From Actinomycetes bacterium (lineage in GTDB: Bacteria > Actinomycetota > Acidimicrobiia > Acidimicrobiales > Microtrichaceae): a stretch of DNA of 7,712 bases. A program made the position numbers and the translations under genes. Below are positions 1-5,774 of the stretch, one piece after another. Within the stretch, counting starts at the first letter, position 1, and every line of letters begins with the position of its first letter. Location: the NCBI GenBank assembly GCA_023423475.1, contig JAFAFN010000098.1:1-7712 (forward strand), read 5' to 3'. The notes under the pieces are model-generated. The model was not told the origin of the DNA. It was given only the letters and a program-made list of their open reading frames with translations, and searched no databases.

Positions 1-1
1 G

Positions 2-97
2 ATCGAAGAGGCGACCTCGGTCGACGACGCGGAGCACGACCGGCTCATGGCGCTCGCCGAGTCCGAGGGCATCCAGCCGACCTTCGCGGAGTCATGA
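2..97 (+). CDS. 3' end of a small Trm112-like protein gene (partial)
   Basis: An open frame enters from the left edge and ends at a TGA at 95-97. The visible C-terminus is 31 residues, beginning IEEATSVDDAEHDRL and ending GIQPTFAES. The stop overlaps the next gene's ATG as ATGA, so the two are very probably co-transcribed and translationally coupled. Trm112/YcaR-family proteins (about 60-75 residues, zinc-ribbon-like) typically carry an 'IPVMLIDEA' stretch close to the C-terminus, and IEEAT would match its end. Actinobacterial Trm112-like genes often sit between a phosphomannomutase gene and the SIS isomerase gene. The family call rests on this short tail plus position, because the zinc-binding part lies outside the window. 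That the tail is coding is likely; the family name is tentative. Confidence 0.5.
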   Translation: MEEATSVDDAEHDRLMALAESEGIQPTFAES

Positions 98-1119
98 TCG
101 ACTCCCTCGGCATGTTCGAGGCGACCCTCGAGCTGCCCGAGCAGTTCGAGGGGGCGGTCGCCTCGGCGAACGCAGCCGATGGTCTGCCACCCGGCGAGGG
201 CATCTCGTCGGTCGTCGTGCTCGGCATGGGTGGCAGCGGCATCTCGGGCGACGTGCTCGCCGCGATCGCCGGCCCGTCCAGCCCGGTGCCGGTCGTGGTG
301 TCGAAGCAGTACGAGTGCCCGAGCTTCGTCGGTCCGGACACGCTGGTGTTCGCGGTGTCGTTCTCGGGCAACACCGAGGAGACGATCGCCGCGACCCACG
401 AGGCCGTCGGCGCCGGAGCGCGACTCGTCGTGGTGTCCGCGGGAGGACATCTCGCACGCATCGCGGACGAGTGGGGCGCGCCGGTCATCGCGGTCGATCC
501 CACCATCCCGATGCCGCGTGCCGGCATCGGCGCGGTGTCGGTCCCGCTCTTGCTCACGATGGAGCGCCTCGGCCTGCTCGATGGCGCTGGCGCCCAGGTG
601 CAGGCGACGATCGACCAGCTCCGCACCCGACGTGACGAGCTCGCCACCCCCGACAGCGCCGCAGCTCGGCTCGCCAGGGAGATCGGGCGGACGATGCCGA
701 TCATCTACGGCGGCGGCGCACTGGGCGAGACCGCAGCGTGGCGTTGGAAGGGCCAGGTCAACGAGAACCCCAAGGTCGCCGCGTTCGCGAACAGGATCCC
801 CGAGCTGACCCACAACGAGGTCTGCGGCTGGGGCCAGCACGGCGACGTGACACGTCAGGTCTTCTCGCTGCTGCTGCTGCGCCACGACTTCGAGCACCGC
901 CAGGTGCAGCGTCGCTTCGACCTGGTGGCCGAGGCCTGCGACGAGGTCGTCGCTGCGATCCACTCGGTCCAGGCCCAGGGCGACGGCCCACTGGCCCAGC
1001 TCTTCGACCTGATCTTCTTCGGCGACATGGTCACACTGCACATGGCTCAGGACGAGGGGCTCGACCCCGGTCCCGTCCCGATCCTCGACGACTTCAAGGC
1101 CAGGCTCCGCCAGAGCTGA
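94..1119 (+). CDS. SIS-domain bifunctional phosphoglucose/phosphomannose isomerase
   Basis: Predicted cytosolic isomerase of 341 residues converting glucose-6-phosphate or mannose-6-phosphate to fructose-6-phosphate, linking glycolysis to GDP-mannose and cell-wall mannan supply. The first SIS domain holds the phosphosugar-binding GMGGSG at 44-49 and SFSGNTEET at 89-97. The second half has the PGI/PMI C-terminal pattern: QVNENPK with E224, then PELTHNE with H240. This 16-residue spacing matches the catalytic Glu and His of the archaeal bifunctional PGI/PMI family. A C-terminal Lys, K335, lies in LDDFKARL. The length fits the family (about 300-360). The ATG at 94 overlaps the upstream stop by 4 bp, which supports this start and an operon. 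Actinobacterial members lie beside manB, so a role in mannose metabolism is likely. Which substrate dominates cannot be told from sequence. Confidence 0.9.
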   Translation: MIDSLGMFEATLELPEQFEGAVASANAADGLPPGEGISSVVVLGMGGSGISGDVLAAIAGPSSPVPVVVSKQYECPSFVGPDTLVFAVSFSGNTEETIAATHEAVGAGARLVVVSAGGHLARIADEWGAPVIAVDPTIPMPRAGIGAVSVPLLLTMERLGLLDGAGAQVQATIDQLRTRRDELATPDSAAARLAREIGRTMPIIYGGGALGETAAWRWKGQVNENPKVAAFANRIPELTHNEVCGWGQHGDVTRQVFSLLLLRHDFEHRQVQRRFDLVAEACDEVVAAIHSVQAQGDGPLAQLFDLIFFGDMVTLHMAQDEGLDPGPVPILDDFKARLRQS

Positions 1120-1180
1120 GCCTCCTACGGGTGCATCCGGCGGTGTCCGTCGGTGCCCCGACATGTGCCCGGACGCGACA

Positions 1181-1218
1181 GCGGCGCCGCCCCCAGCCGG
1201 AGCTGGGTGCGACGCCGC
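1181..1218. terminator. Strong hairpin between convergent genes, probable bidirectional terminator
   Basis: GCGGCG (1181-1186) pairs with CGCCGC (1213-1218). A 3-bp middle stem (1188-1190 with 1209-1211) and CCCAGC (1192-1197) with GCTGGG (1202-1207) close on a CGGA tetraloop. That makes 15 pairs with two single mismatches. It lies 61 bp after the isomerase stop and 15 bp after the stop of the convergent lipoprotein gene. There is no T-run on either side, as is common for actinobacterial hairpin terminators. Function is inferred from placement. Confidence 0.6.
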
Positions 1219-1233
1219 CGTGGATCGTCCCGA

Positions 1234-1878
1234 TCAGGCCGGGCAGCCGTCCTCGAGGATGACCGGGGGAAGACCGGCGCTCGCCGACCCACATGGGTCC
1301 TGCGACGGGGCGTACCACTTGCCGCCCTCGGACTGGAGCAGGAACTTGGTGGTGCCGTCGCTCAGCGTGCCGGCGGCCCAACCCTCGGAGCAGACGTAGC
1401 TCCCGATCGACTCGCCCTCGGCGGGCAGGCCCTCGAGCAGCGCCGTGGCGGTGCAGGGAGCGCTGCCGCCCGACGGCGTCGTCGTCGTGGTGTCCTTCGA
1501 CGTGGTGGTCGTGGTGTTCTCACCGCAGACCTTGCGGCCCTCCTCGACGGCCTTCTTCAGCGCCGCTTCGGTCTCCGGGCCGAGCTCGCCGTCGGCCTCG
1601 ATGCCGTCGGCCTTCTGGAACTCGAGGATCGCCGCGTCGGTCTTCGGGCCGATCACGCCGTCGACGGCACCGGGGTGGCAACCGACGTCCGCGAGCTCCT
1701 GCTGGATGGTCTTGTCGAAGCGGATCGTCTCGGCGGACTCCTTCGGGGTGGTGTCGTCCGACGCCGCCTCGGTGGTCGTCGTGGTGTCGTCGCTCTTGTC
1801 GTCGCTCGAGCAAGCGGCGGCGGTGCCGACCAGTGCGAGCAGCCCGATGATCGCGAGCAGCTGTCGTGTACGTGACAT
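1234..1878 (-). CDS. Secreted peptidoglycan-binding (PGRP/PG_binding_1-like) lipoprotein
   Basis: Predicted envelope protein of 214 residues. A basic N-terminus (MSRTRQ) and hydrophobic stretch (7-22) lead to AAAC, with C23 as probable lipidation site; the lipobox is imperfect because A20 replaces the usual Leu/Val. A Thr/Asp/Ser-rich linker (24-50) precedes a PG_binding_1-type domain (about 52-112) with the family repeat pattern DGVIGPKTDAAILEFQK and GELGPETEAAL. A second Thr-rich linker (121-137) leads to a C-terminal domain (141-214) that I do not recognise. It has four cysteines (C142, C163, C196, C212) and a GWAAGT...KFLLQSEGGKWYAP segment. C67 and C118 may form another disulfide. The start at 1878 is chosen because GAGAGGGA lies 8-9 nt upstream and the signal peptide begins there; an in-frame extension to 2016 has no signal-like character. 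No catalytic residues are visible, so it probably anchors to the wall or acts as a structural or sensor protein. Confidence 0.8.
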   Translation of the reverse strand: MSRTRQLLAIIGLLALVGTAAACSSDDKSDDTTTTTEAASDDTTPKESAETIRFDKTIQQELADVGCHPGAVDGVIGPKTDAAILEFQKADGIEADGELGPETEAALKKAVEEGRKVCGENTTTTTSKDTTTTTPSGGSAPCTATALLEGLPAEGESIGSYVCSEGWAAGTLSDGTTKFLLQSEGGKWYAPSQDPCGSASAGLPPVILEDGCPA

Positions 1879-1931
1879 GTGAGATCCCTCTCGATTGGAT
1901 GGAGGTTCAGTCTGTCGGGTCATCCCTCCGG

Positions 1932-1946
1932 AGTGGTGCACCTCAC
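1932..1946 (+). repeat. Left copy of a 15-bp near-identical repeat flanking ahcY
   Basis: AGTGGTGCACCTCAC here and AGTGGTGCACATCAC at 3580-3594 match at 14 of 15 positions and in the same orientation. One lies upstream of ahcY and the other starts 3 bp after its stop codon. Both contain GTGCAC. The left copy overlaps the left arm of the 1939-1979 inverted repeat. Role unknown. Confidence 0.4.
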
Positions 1947-1979
1947 CGACGTTCTTTCGGAACGGTGCCGGTGAGGGTG
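1939..1979. repeat. Imperfect inverted repeat in the lipoprotein/ahcY divergent region
   Basis: CTCACCG (1942-1948) is the exact reverse complement of CGGTGAG (1969-1975). The pairing extends outward through 1939-1941 with one bulged G. Inside is a second stem, CGTTC (1950-1954) with GAACG (1960-1964), and a TTTCG loop. It lies between divergent start codons, 61 bp before the lipoprotein start and 153 bp before ahcY, so it is more likely an operator or leader structure than a terminator. Confidence 0.5.
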
Positions 1980-1997
1980 TGGGCACCCCGCACGCGG

Positions 1998-2003
1998 TAG
2001 CCT
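1998..2003 (+). promoter_or_regulatory. Candidate -10 box for ahcY (TAGCCT)
   Basis: TAGCCT fits the actinobacterial TANNNT -10 pattern. A start about 7 nt further, near 2010, would place the TGCAAGGG arm of the leader structure (2012-2019) at the very 5' end of the transcript. No convincing -35 element is visible 16-18 bp upstream, so this is a weak call. Confidence 0.25.
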
Positions 2004-2011
2004 TCCCGTGC

Positions 2012-2117
2012 TGCAAGGGCTGCTCGAACCGGCGTCAGACGACCCCAGCCCGATGCACCGACTGAAAACCCTTGCACGTCACGCGCGCGCCGAGAGCTCC
2101 CTCCGGGACCGGCGCGC
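2012..2117 (+). promoter_or_regulatory. Structured 5' leader of ahcY, candidate cis-regulatory RNA
   Basis: Two stems are visible. TGCAAGGG (2012-2019) is an exact 8-bp complement of CCCTTGCA (2069-2076), enclosing 49 nt. A smaller pairing, GGGCTG (2017-2022) with CAGCCC (2046-2051), competes with its inner end. The second hairpin pairs GCGCGCCG (2085-2092) with CGGCGCGC (2110-2117), 8 bp, with TCCC/GGGA (2098-2101/2105-2108) inside its loop. Its 3' arm abuts the Shine-Dalgarno sequence at 2118. The loop holds CCTCC (2100-2104), complementary to GGAGG (2119-2123); that pairing excludes the second hairpin. This is the layout of a translational switch. I could not match it to the SAH, SAM-I/IV or SAM-II riboswitch consensus as I know them. 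Confidence 0.35.
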
Positions 2118-2123
2118 AGGAGG
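2118..2123 (+). promoter_or_regulatory. Shine-Dalgarno site that sets the ahcY start
   Basis: AGGAGG lies 8 nt before the ATG at 2132. It decides for this start over an in-frame TTG at 2072, which would add 20 residues of non-family sequence and would translate through the leader hairpin. Confidence 0.85.
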
Positions 2124-2131
2124 AACTAGAG

Positions 2132-3577
2132 ATGGACTTCACCGATTACAAGGTCGCCGACCTGTCGCTCGCGCCGCTCGGCCGCAAGCAGATCCAGCTG
2201 GCCGAACACGAGATGCCCGGCCTGATGGCGATCCGCGCCGAGTACGCGGATGCCCAGCCGCTCGCCGGCGCACGCATCACCGGCTCGCTCCACATGACCG
2301 TGCAGACCGCGGTCCTGATCGAGACGCTCACCGCCCTCGGCGCGGACGTCCGCTGGTGCAGCTGCAACATCTTCTCGACCCAGGACGAGGCCGCCGCGGC
2401 CATCGTCGTCGGCCCCGAGGGCACCGTCGAGAACCCAAAGGGCGTCCCGGTCTTCGCATGGAAGGGCGAGACCCTCGAGGAGTACTGGTGGTGCACGGAG
2501 CAGGCCCTGGCATGGTCCGAGGACCGCTCGACCGGCCCGAACATGATCCTGGACGACGGTGGCGACGCCACGATGCTGGTGCACAAGGGCACCGAGTACG
2601 AGGCACTCGGTGCCGTGCCGGCGGACGCCGATGGCGACTCCGAGGAGTGGGGCGTCGTGCTCGCCACCCTGCGCCGCACCCTCACCGAGGATCCCCAGCG
2701 CTGGACGAACGTCGGCAAGGGCATCATGGGCGTCACCGAGGAGACGACCACGGGTGTGCACCGGCTCCAGCAGATGCTCGAGGCCGGTGAGCTGCTCTTC
2801 CCCGCGATCAACGTGAACGACTCCACGACGAAGTCGAAGTTCGACAACCTCTACGGCTGTCGTCACTCGCTCGTCGACGGCATCAACCGCGCCACCGACG
2901 TCATGATCGGCGGCAAGACCGCGGTCGTGTGCGGCTTCGGTGACGTCGGCAAGGGCAGCGCCCAGTCGCTGCGTGGTCAGGGTGCACGGGTCGTCGTGAC
3001 CGAGATCGACCCGATCTGCGCGCTGCAGGCGGCGATGGAGGGCTACCAGGTCGTCCGTCTCGAGGACGTCGTCGAGACCGCCGACATCTTCATCACGACC
3101 ACCGGCAACAAGGACATCATCACCGCCGAGCACATGTCGCGCATGAAGCACAACGCGATCGTCGGCAACATCGGGCACTTCGACAACGAGATCGACATGG
3201 CGGGCCTGTTCCGCCAGAGCGACATCCAGCGGGTCAACATCAAGCCGCAGGTCGACGAGTTCGTCTTCCCCGACGGCCACTCGATCATCGTGCTGGCCGA
3301 GGGTCGCCTCCTGAACCTGGGCTGCGCCACCGGCCACCCCAGCTTCGTGATGAGCTGCTCGTTCGCCAACCAGGTGCTCGCCCAGATCGAGCTCTTCACG
3401 AAGCTCGACAACTACGCCCTCGGCGTGTGGGTCCTGCCGAAGCAGCTCGACGAGATGGTCGCCCGCTTCCACCTCGAGGCGCTCGGCGTGCGCCTCACCA
3501 CCCTCACCCAGGAGCAGTCCGACTACCTCGGCATCCCGGTCGAGGGCCCGTACAAGGCGGCGCACTACCGGTACTGA
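2132..3577 (+). CDS. ahcY: Adenosylhomocysteinase (S-adenosyl-L-homocysteine hydrolase)
   Basis: Cytosolic NAD-dependent enzyme that reversibly splits S-adenosylhomocysteine into adenosine and homocysteine, removing the product inhibitor of methyltransferases and feeding methionine resynthesis. It has 481 residues, the long bacterial/actinobacterial form, with the extra segment around 155-195 absent from the human enzyme. Visible motifs: substrate-site H54 in GSLHMT; signature [15 protein letters not shown] (77-91); D141 in [13 protein letters not shown] (203-210); K234, D238 and N239 in TKSKFDN; the NAD-binding GFGDVG (268-273) followed by [15 protein letters not shown]402 in GHPSFVMS; and the C-terminal tail ending KAAHYRY, whose K475 and Y479 reach the neighbouring subunit's NAD in known structures. 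All key residues are present, so it should be active as a tetramer. It stands alone on its strand between convergent hairpin-ended neighbours, so it is probably monocistronic and may be controlled through its structured leader. Confidence 0.98.
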   Translation: MDFTDYKVADLSLAPLGRKQIQLAEHEMPGLMAIRAEYADAQPLAGARITGSLHMTVQTAVLIETLTALGADVRWCSCNIFSTQDEAAAAIVVGPEGTVENPKGVPVFAWKGETLEEYWWCTEQALAWSEDRSTGPNMILDDGGDATMLVHKGTEYEALGAVPADADGDSEEWGVVLATLRRTLTEDPQRWTNVGKGIMGVTEETTTGVHRLQQMLEAGELLFPAINVNDSTTKSKFDNLYGCRHSLVDGINRATDVMIGGKTAVVCGFGDVGKGSAQSLRGQGARVVVTEIDPICALQAAMEGYQVVRLEDVVETADIFITTTGNKDIITAEHMSRMKHNAIVGNIGHFDNEIDMAGLFRQSDIQRVNIKPQVDEFVFPDGHSIIVLAEGRLLNLGCATGHPSFVMSCSFANQVLAQIELFTKLDNYALGVWVLPKQLDEMVARFHLEALGVRLTTLTQEQSDYLGIPVEGPYKAAHYRY

Positions 3578-3579
3578 TC

Positions 3580-3594
3580 AGTGGTGCACATCAC
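3580..3594 (+). repeat. Right copy of the 15-bp repeat flanking ahcY
   Basis: AGTGGTGCACATCAC starts 3 bp after the ahcY stop and differs from 1932-1946 at one position. It lies before the terminator hairpin, so it would be in the ahcY 3' UTR. Confidence 0.4.
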
Positions 3595-3610
3595 ATCCGA
3601 GTGACGGAGC

Positions 3611-3646
3611 CCGGGCGGCGATCAGCGAGCAGCTGTCGCCGCCCGG
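3611..3646. terminator. Terminator hairpin after ahcY, overlapping the end of the acyltransferase gene
   Basis: CCGGGCGGCGA (3611-3621) is the exact reverse complement of TCGCCGCCCGG (3636-3646), an 11-bp GC-rich stem. After a bulged T at 3622 the stem continues with CAGC/GCTG (3623-3626/3632-3635) around a GAGCA loop. It starts 33 bp after the ahcY stop. On the plus side it is followed by ATCTGTTCT, only mildly T-rich. The right arm and loop are coding sequence: the last codons and stop of the minus-strand acyltransferase gene. Confidence 0.75.
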
Positions 3647-5622
3647 ATCTGTTCTGCGAGCCATCCGGCCTGGGCGTCGAGCGCGGTGCCCGACAGGTGC
3701 AGGCCGTCGGGGCGGTCCGCTTCGGTGTCGCCACGCAGGTCGATCCATGCGGCGGTGTCGACGAGCGTCGTCGACATGCCCGTCGCCGCGGCCCTCAGGT
3801 CCTCGTTCCAGCGTTCGACCCAATCGGGGTCGCAGGGCGACGCGGTGTCGACCCCGTCGCAGTAGAACGAGCTGAGCGGCACCGGCGGCAGGTTCCACAG
3901 CACGGTCCGGTCCCCGGCACCGAGGCGCTGCATCATCGTCGTGAACGCCTCCTGGCGGGCGGCGGAGCCCTCGGGGGAGAGGAACTCGGGTTCCTCCCCG
4001 GCGGACACGTCGTCCCACACGCGGGCGATGACCAACACCACGTCGGGTTGGATCGCCCCGACGGCCTCGATCCACGCCGTGCGCCAGTCGGGGCACTCGG
4101 GCTTGTCGCTGACGATGCCGCAGCCGAGCTCGGAGCGGTCCCAGACCTCGAAGCCAGGGATCGCCGCGCGGATCAGGCCGTTGGCTGCGCCGCGTGCGGT
4201 GCTGTCCCCGAGCACGAGGACCCTCGTGGTGCCCTCGCACTGCTCGGTGAGCGTCGGGTCGACGACGTCGCTCACGGTCGATTCGTCGAACGCCCCGGTG
4301 TCGCCGCCGAACTGGGGCACGGTCGACGGAGGCGGCGCGGGGACACAGGTCGTCGTCGTGACCTCGGCGACGGTCGGGTCGGGCATCCGTTCGAACTCCG
4401 ACGCGAGCTCCTCGTCCGCGCTGGGGGTGGCCGACACCGCCGCGACAGCGATCAGCGCGACCAGGGTGATCCCTCCGAGGCCCCACGCTGCCCGGCGCGG
4501 GCGCAGCGCGGTCGCCCAGCCGGACCCGAAGCGCAGCGGCTGTTCGACGAGTCGCATCGACAGCTCGGACAACGGCAGCGTCACGGCCAGGGTGATCGCT
4601 GCGACGACCAGCTGTGGGAGCTCCTCCCAGTTGGACTGGAGGAAGATCTGGATCGGCCACGACCACAGGTAGATCGCGTACGAGCGGGTCCCGAGCCACT
4701 GCAGCGGCGCCGGGGACATCGCGGTCGCGAGTCGACCCGGTCGTGTCGCCGCCATGACGAGTGCGAGTGCGCTGGCCGCGGCGAGGGCGAGCCCGCCGGT
4801 GTAGGTCCAGCGTTCGCTCGGTTCCATCGTGAACGCCAGTACGACGAGTGTCGCCGTGGCGGGGATCGTGCACGCCGACCAGATCGGGGGTGCGGCACGG
4901 AACGCCACCCCGTTGCGTCGGCGCCGGTACATCACTGCCGCAGCGGCCGCGCCTGCGAGCAGCGCGCCGGCACGGGTGTCGGTCCCGTAGTAGATGCGGG
5001 ACAGGTCGACCACCGGCCGGGTCGCGAGCCACGCCGCCCAGCCGAACGATGCGACCCCGAGGACGGCCGCGGTGGTCGCGACCGCGACCCGGGCGCGCCC
5101 GATCGGCCTCGCGAGCGCGCTCACCCCGATCACGACGAGGGGCCAGACGAGGTAGTACTGCTCCTCGATCGACAGCGACCACGCGTGGCGCAGCGGCGAC
5201 GGCGAGATGTCCCAGTAGGGGGCGCCCTCGGCGACGAGGTGCCAGTTCTGCCACCACGTGAGCGTGGCGAACCCGTCGAGGGCGATGCCGCTGGTGGTGA
5301 GGAAGGCGACCAGCACGACGCCGACGACGGCGGCGACCGCGGGGGTGAGCCGCCGGACGCGTCGTCCCCACCACTGGAGCATCTCGGCGCTGGTGCCCGG
5401 TGTTCGCACCAGCAGCAACGTGGTGATGAGGTAGCCGGAGAGGACGAAGAAGAGGTCGACACCGACGAAGCCGCCGCGCAGGTAGCCCAGGTGGTAGGCC
5501 ACGACGGCGAGCACGGCGATGCCCCTCAGGCCGGTGAGCCCCGGCAGCTGCTCGTGTCCGCGCGGTGACGGCTCCGGCGCCGCCGACGCACGGCGGGGCG
5601 GTGTGAGGGACTCGTTCGTCAT
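3622..5622 (-). CDS. Integral membrane acyltransferase with C-terminal SGNH domain (OafA/YrhL-like)
   Basis: A 666-residue membrane protein expected to O-acylate (probably O-acetylate) a cell-surface glycan such as peptidoglycan, polysaccharide or glycolipid. Residues about 25-400 form an Acyl_transf_3 domain with around ten hydrophobic segments. It opens with LPGLTGLRGIAVLAVVAYH (R33, H44), then GFVGVDLFFVLSGYLIT, SIEEQYYLVWPL (E153, E154) and a late SYAIYLWSWPIQIF segment. The last membrane span ends near 398. A linker with TTTT and PAPPPS (about 420-436) leads to an extracytoplasmic SGNH hydrolase-like domain: G472-D473-S474 in VLVLGDSTARG, and D639/H642 in DGLHLSG, giving Ser, Asp and His of the triad. 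The start at 5622 is the ATG just before the first conserved stretch; an extension to 5757 reads as unrelated Arg/His-rich sequence. No Shine-Dalgarno is visible. The acceptor is unknown. It stands alone, convergent with ahcY. Confidence 0.9.
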   Translation of the reverse strand: MTNESLTPPRRASAAPEPSPRGHEQLPGLTGLRGIAVLAVVAYHLGYLRGGFVGVDLFFVLSGYLITTLLLVRTPGTSAEMLQWWGRRVRRLTPAVAAVVGVVLVAFLTTSGIALDGFATLTWWQNWHLVAEGAPYWDISPSPLRHAWSLSIEEQYYLVWPLVVIGVSALARPIGRARVAVATTAAVLGVASFGWAAWLATRPVVDLSRIYYGTDTRAGALLAGAAAAAVMYRRRRNGVAFRAAPPIWSACTIPATATLVVLAFTMEPSERWTYTGGLALAAASALALVMAATRPGRLATAMSPAPLQWLGTRSYAIYLWSWPIQIFLQSNWEELPQLVVAAITLAVTLPLSELSMRLVEQPLRFGSGWATALRPRRAAWGLGGITLVALIAVAAVSATPSADEELASEFERMPDPTVAEVTTTTCVPAPPPSTVPQFGGDTGAFDESTVSDVVDPTLTEQCEGTTRVLVLGDSTARGAANGLIRAAIPGFEVWDRSELGCGIVSDKPECPDWRTAWIEAVGAIQPDVVLVIARVWDDVSAGEEPEFLSPEGSAARQEAFTTMMQRLGAGDRTVLWNLPPVPLSSFYCDGVDTASPCDPDWVERWNEDLRAAATGMSTTLVDTAAWIDLRGDTEADRPDGLHLSGTALDAQAGWLAEQIRAATAAR

Positions 5623-5672
5623 TCGGGGTCGTCGGTGGTGTGGCAGGAGGTCGTGCGCGCTCGGGTGGCCAT
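5619..5672 (-). CDS. Possible 17-codon upstream reading frame coupled to the acyltransferase
   Basis: From the ATG at 5672 a frame encodes MATRARTTSCHTTDDPE and stops at TGA (5619-5621). That stop overlaps the acyltransferase ATG (5620-5622) as ATGA. TACGGT on the minus strand (5686-5691) fits a TANNNT -10 box and would give a leader of only about 7 nt before this ATG. The acyltransferase itself lacks a Shine-Dalgarno, so coupling through this short frame could explain how it is started. Nothing in the peptide resembles a known leader, and chance is possible. Confidence 0.2.
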   Translation of the reverse strand: MATRARTTSCHTTDDPE

Positions 5673-5685
5673 GAGGATCGAGCAG

Positions 5686-5691
5686 ACCGTA
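5686..5691 (-). promoter_or_regulatory. Candidate -10 box for the acyltransferase (TACGGT)
   Basis: TACGGT on the minus strand matches TANNNT and lies 13 nt before the ATG of the short frame at 5672 and 63 nt before the acyltransferase ATG. No clear -35 is seen. It is the only TANNNT hexamer I noticed on this strand of the 152-bp divergent region. On the plus strand I see no clear promoter for the SDR gene. Confidence 0.25.
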
Positions 5692-5774
5692 CCCATCGCG
5701 GCCGCCCGACCGACACCGCAGCGGGGCCCGACACGGAGTAGACCAACGGAGGGACATCGATCAGGGGGTTCGTC

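Noticed and set aside
1476..1515. GTC/GTG-rich repetitive tracts resembling a microsatellite
   Set aside because: They are the Thr-rich linker codons of the minus-strand lipoprotein, ordinary for exported proteins in this group.
2020..2085. A possible tRNA or tRNA fragment (GGTTCGAGC on the minus strand, CTGAAAA on the plus strand)
   Set aside because: The T-arm lacks the G53-C61 pair, the anticodon-like loop has no stem, and no acceptor or D-arm is present.
2010..2131. A known SAH, SAM-I/IV or SAM-II riboswitch upstream of ahcY
   Set aside because: None of the conserved core strings could be found by eye. An H-type pseudoknot between the loop CCTCC and GGAGG was also dropped, because one connecting nucleotide cannot span the 8-bp stem; mutually exclusive pairing is the only workable reading.
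2126..3565. A 479-codon open frame on the minus strand across the whole of ahcY
   Set aside because: The protein is low-complexity Val/Asp/Leu/Arg-rich with no domain, and ahcY on the plus strand is unmistakable. High-GC codon use opens antisense frames.
3427..5568. A 713-codon plus-strand frame antisense to the acyltransferase
   Set aside because: Composition is shadow-like (Arg/Gly/Asp/Pro-rich) and the minus-strand frame has clear Acyl_transf_3 and SGNH motifs.
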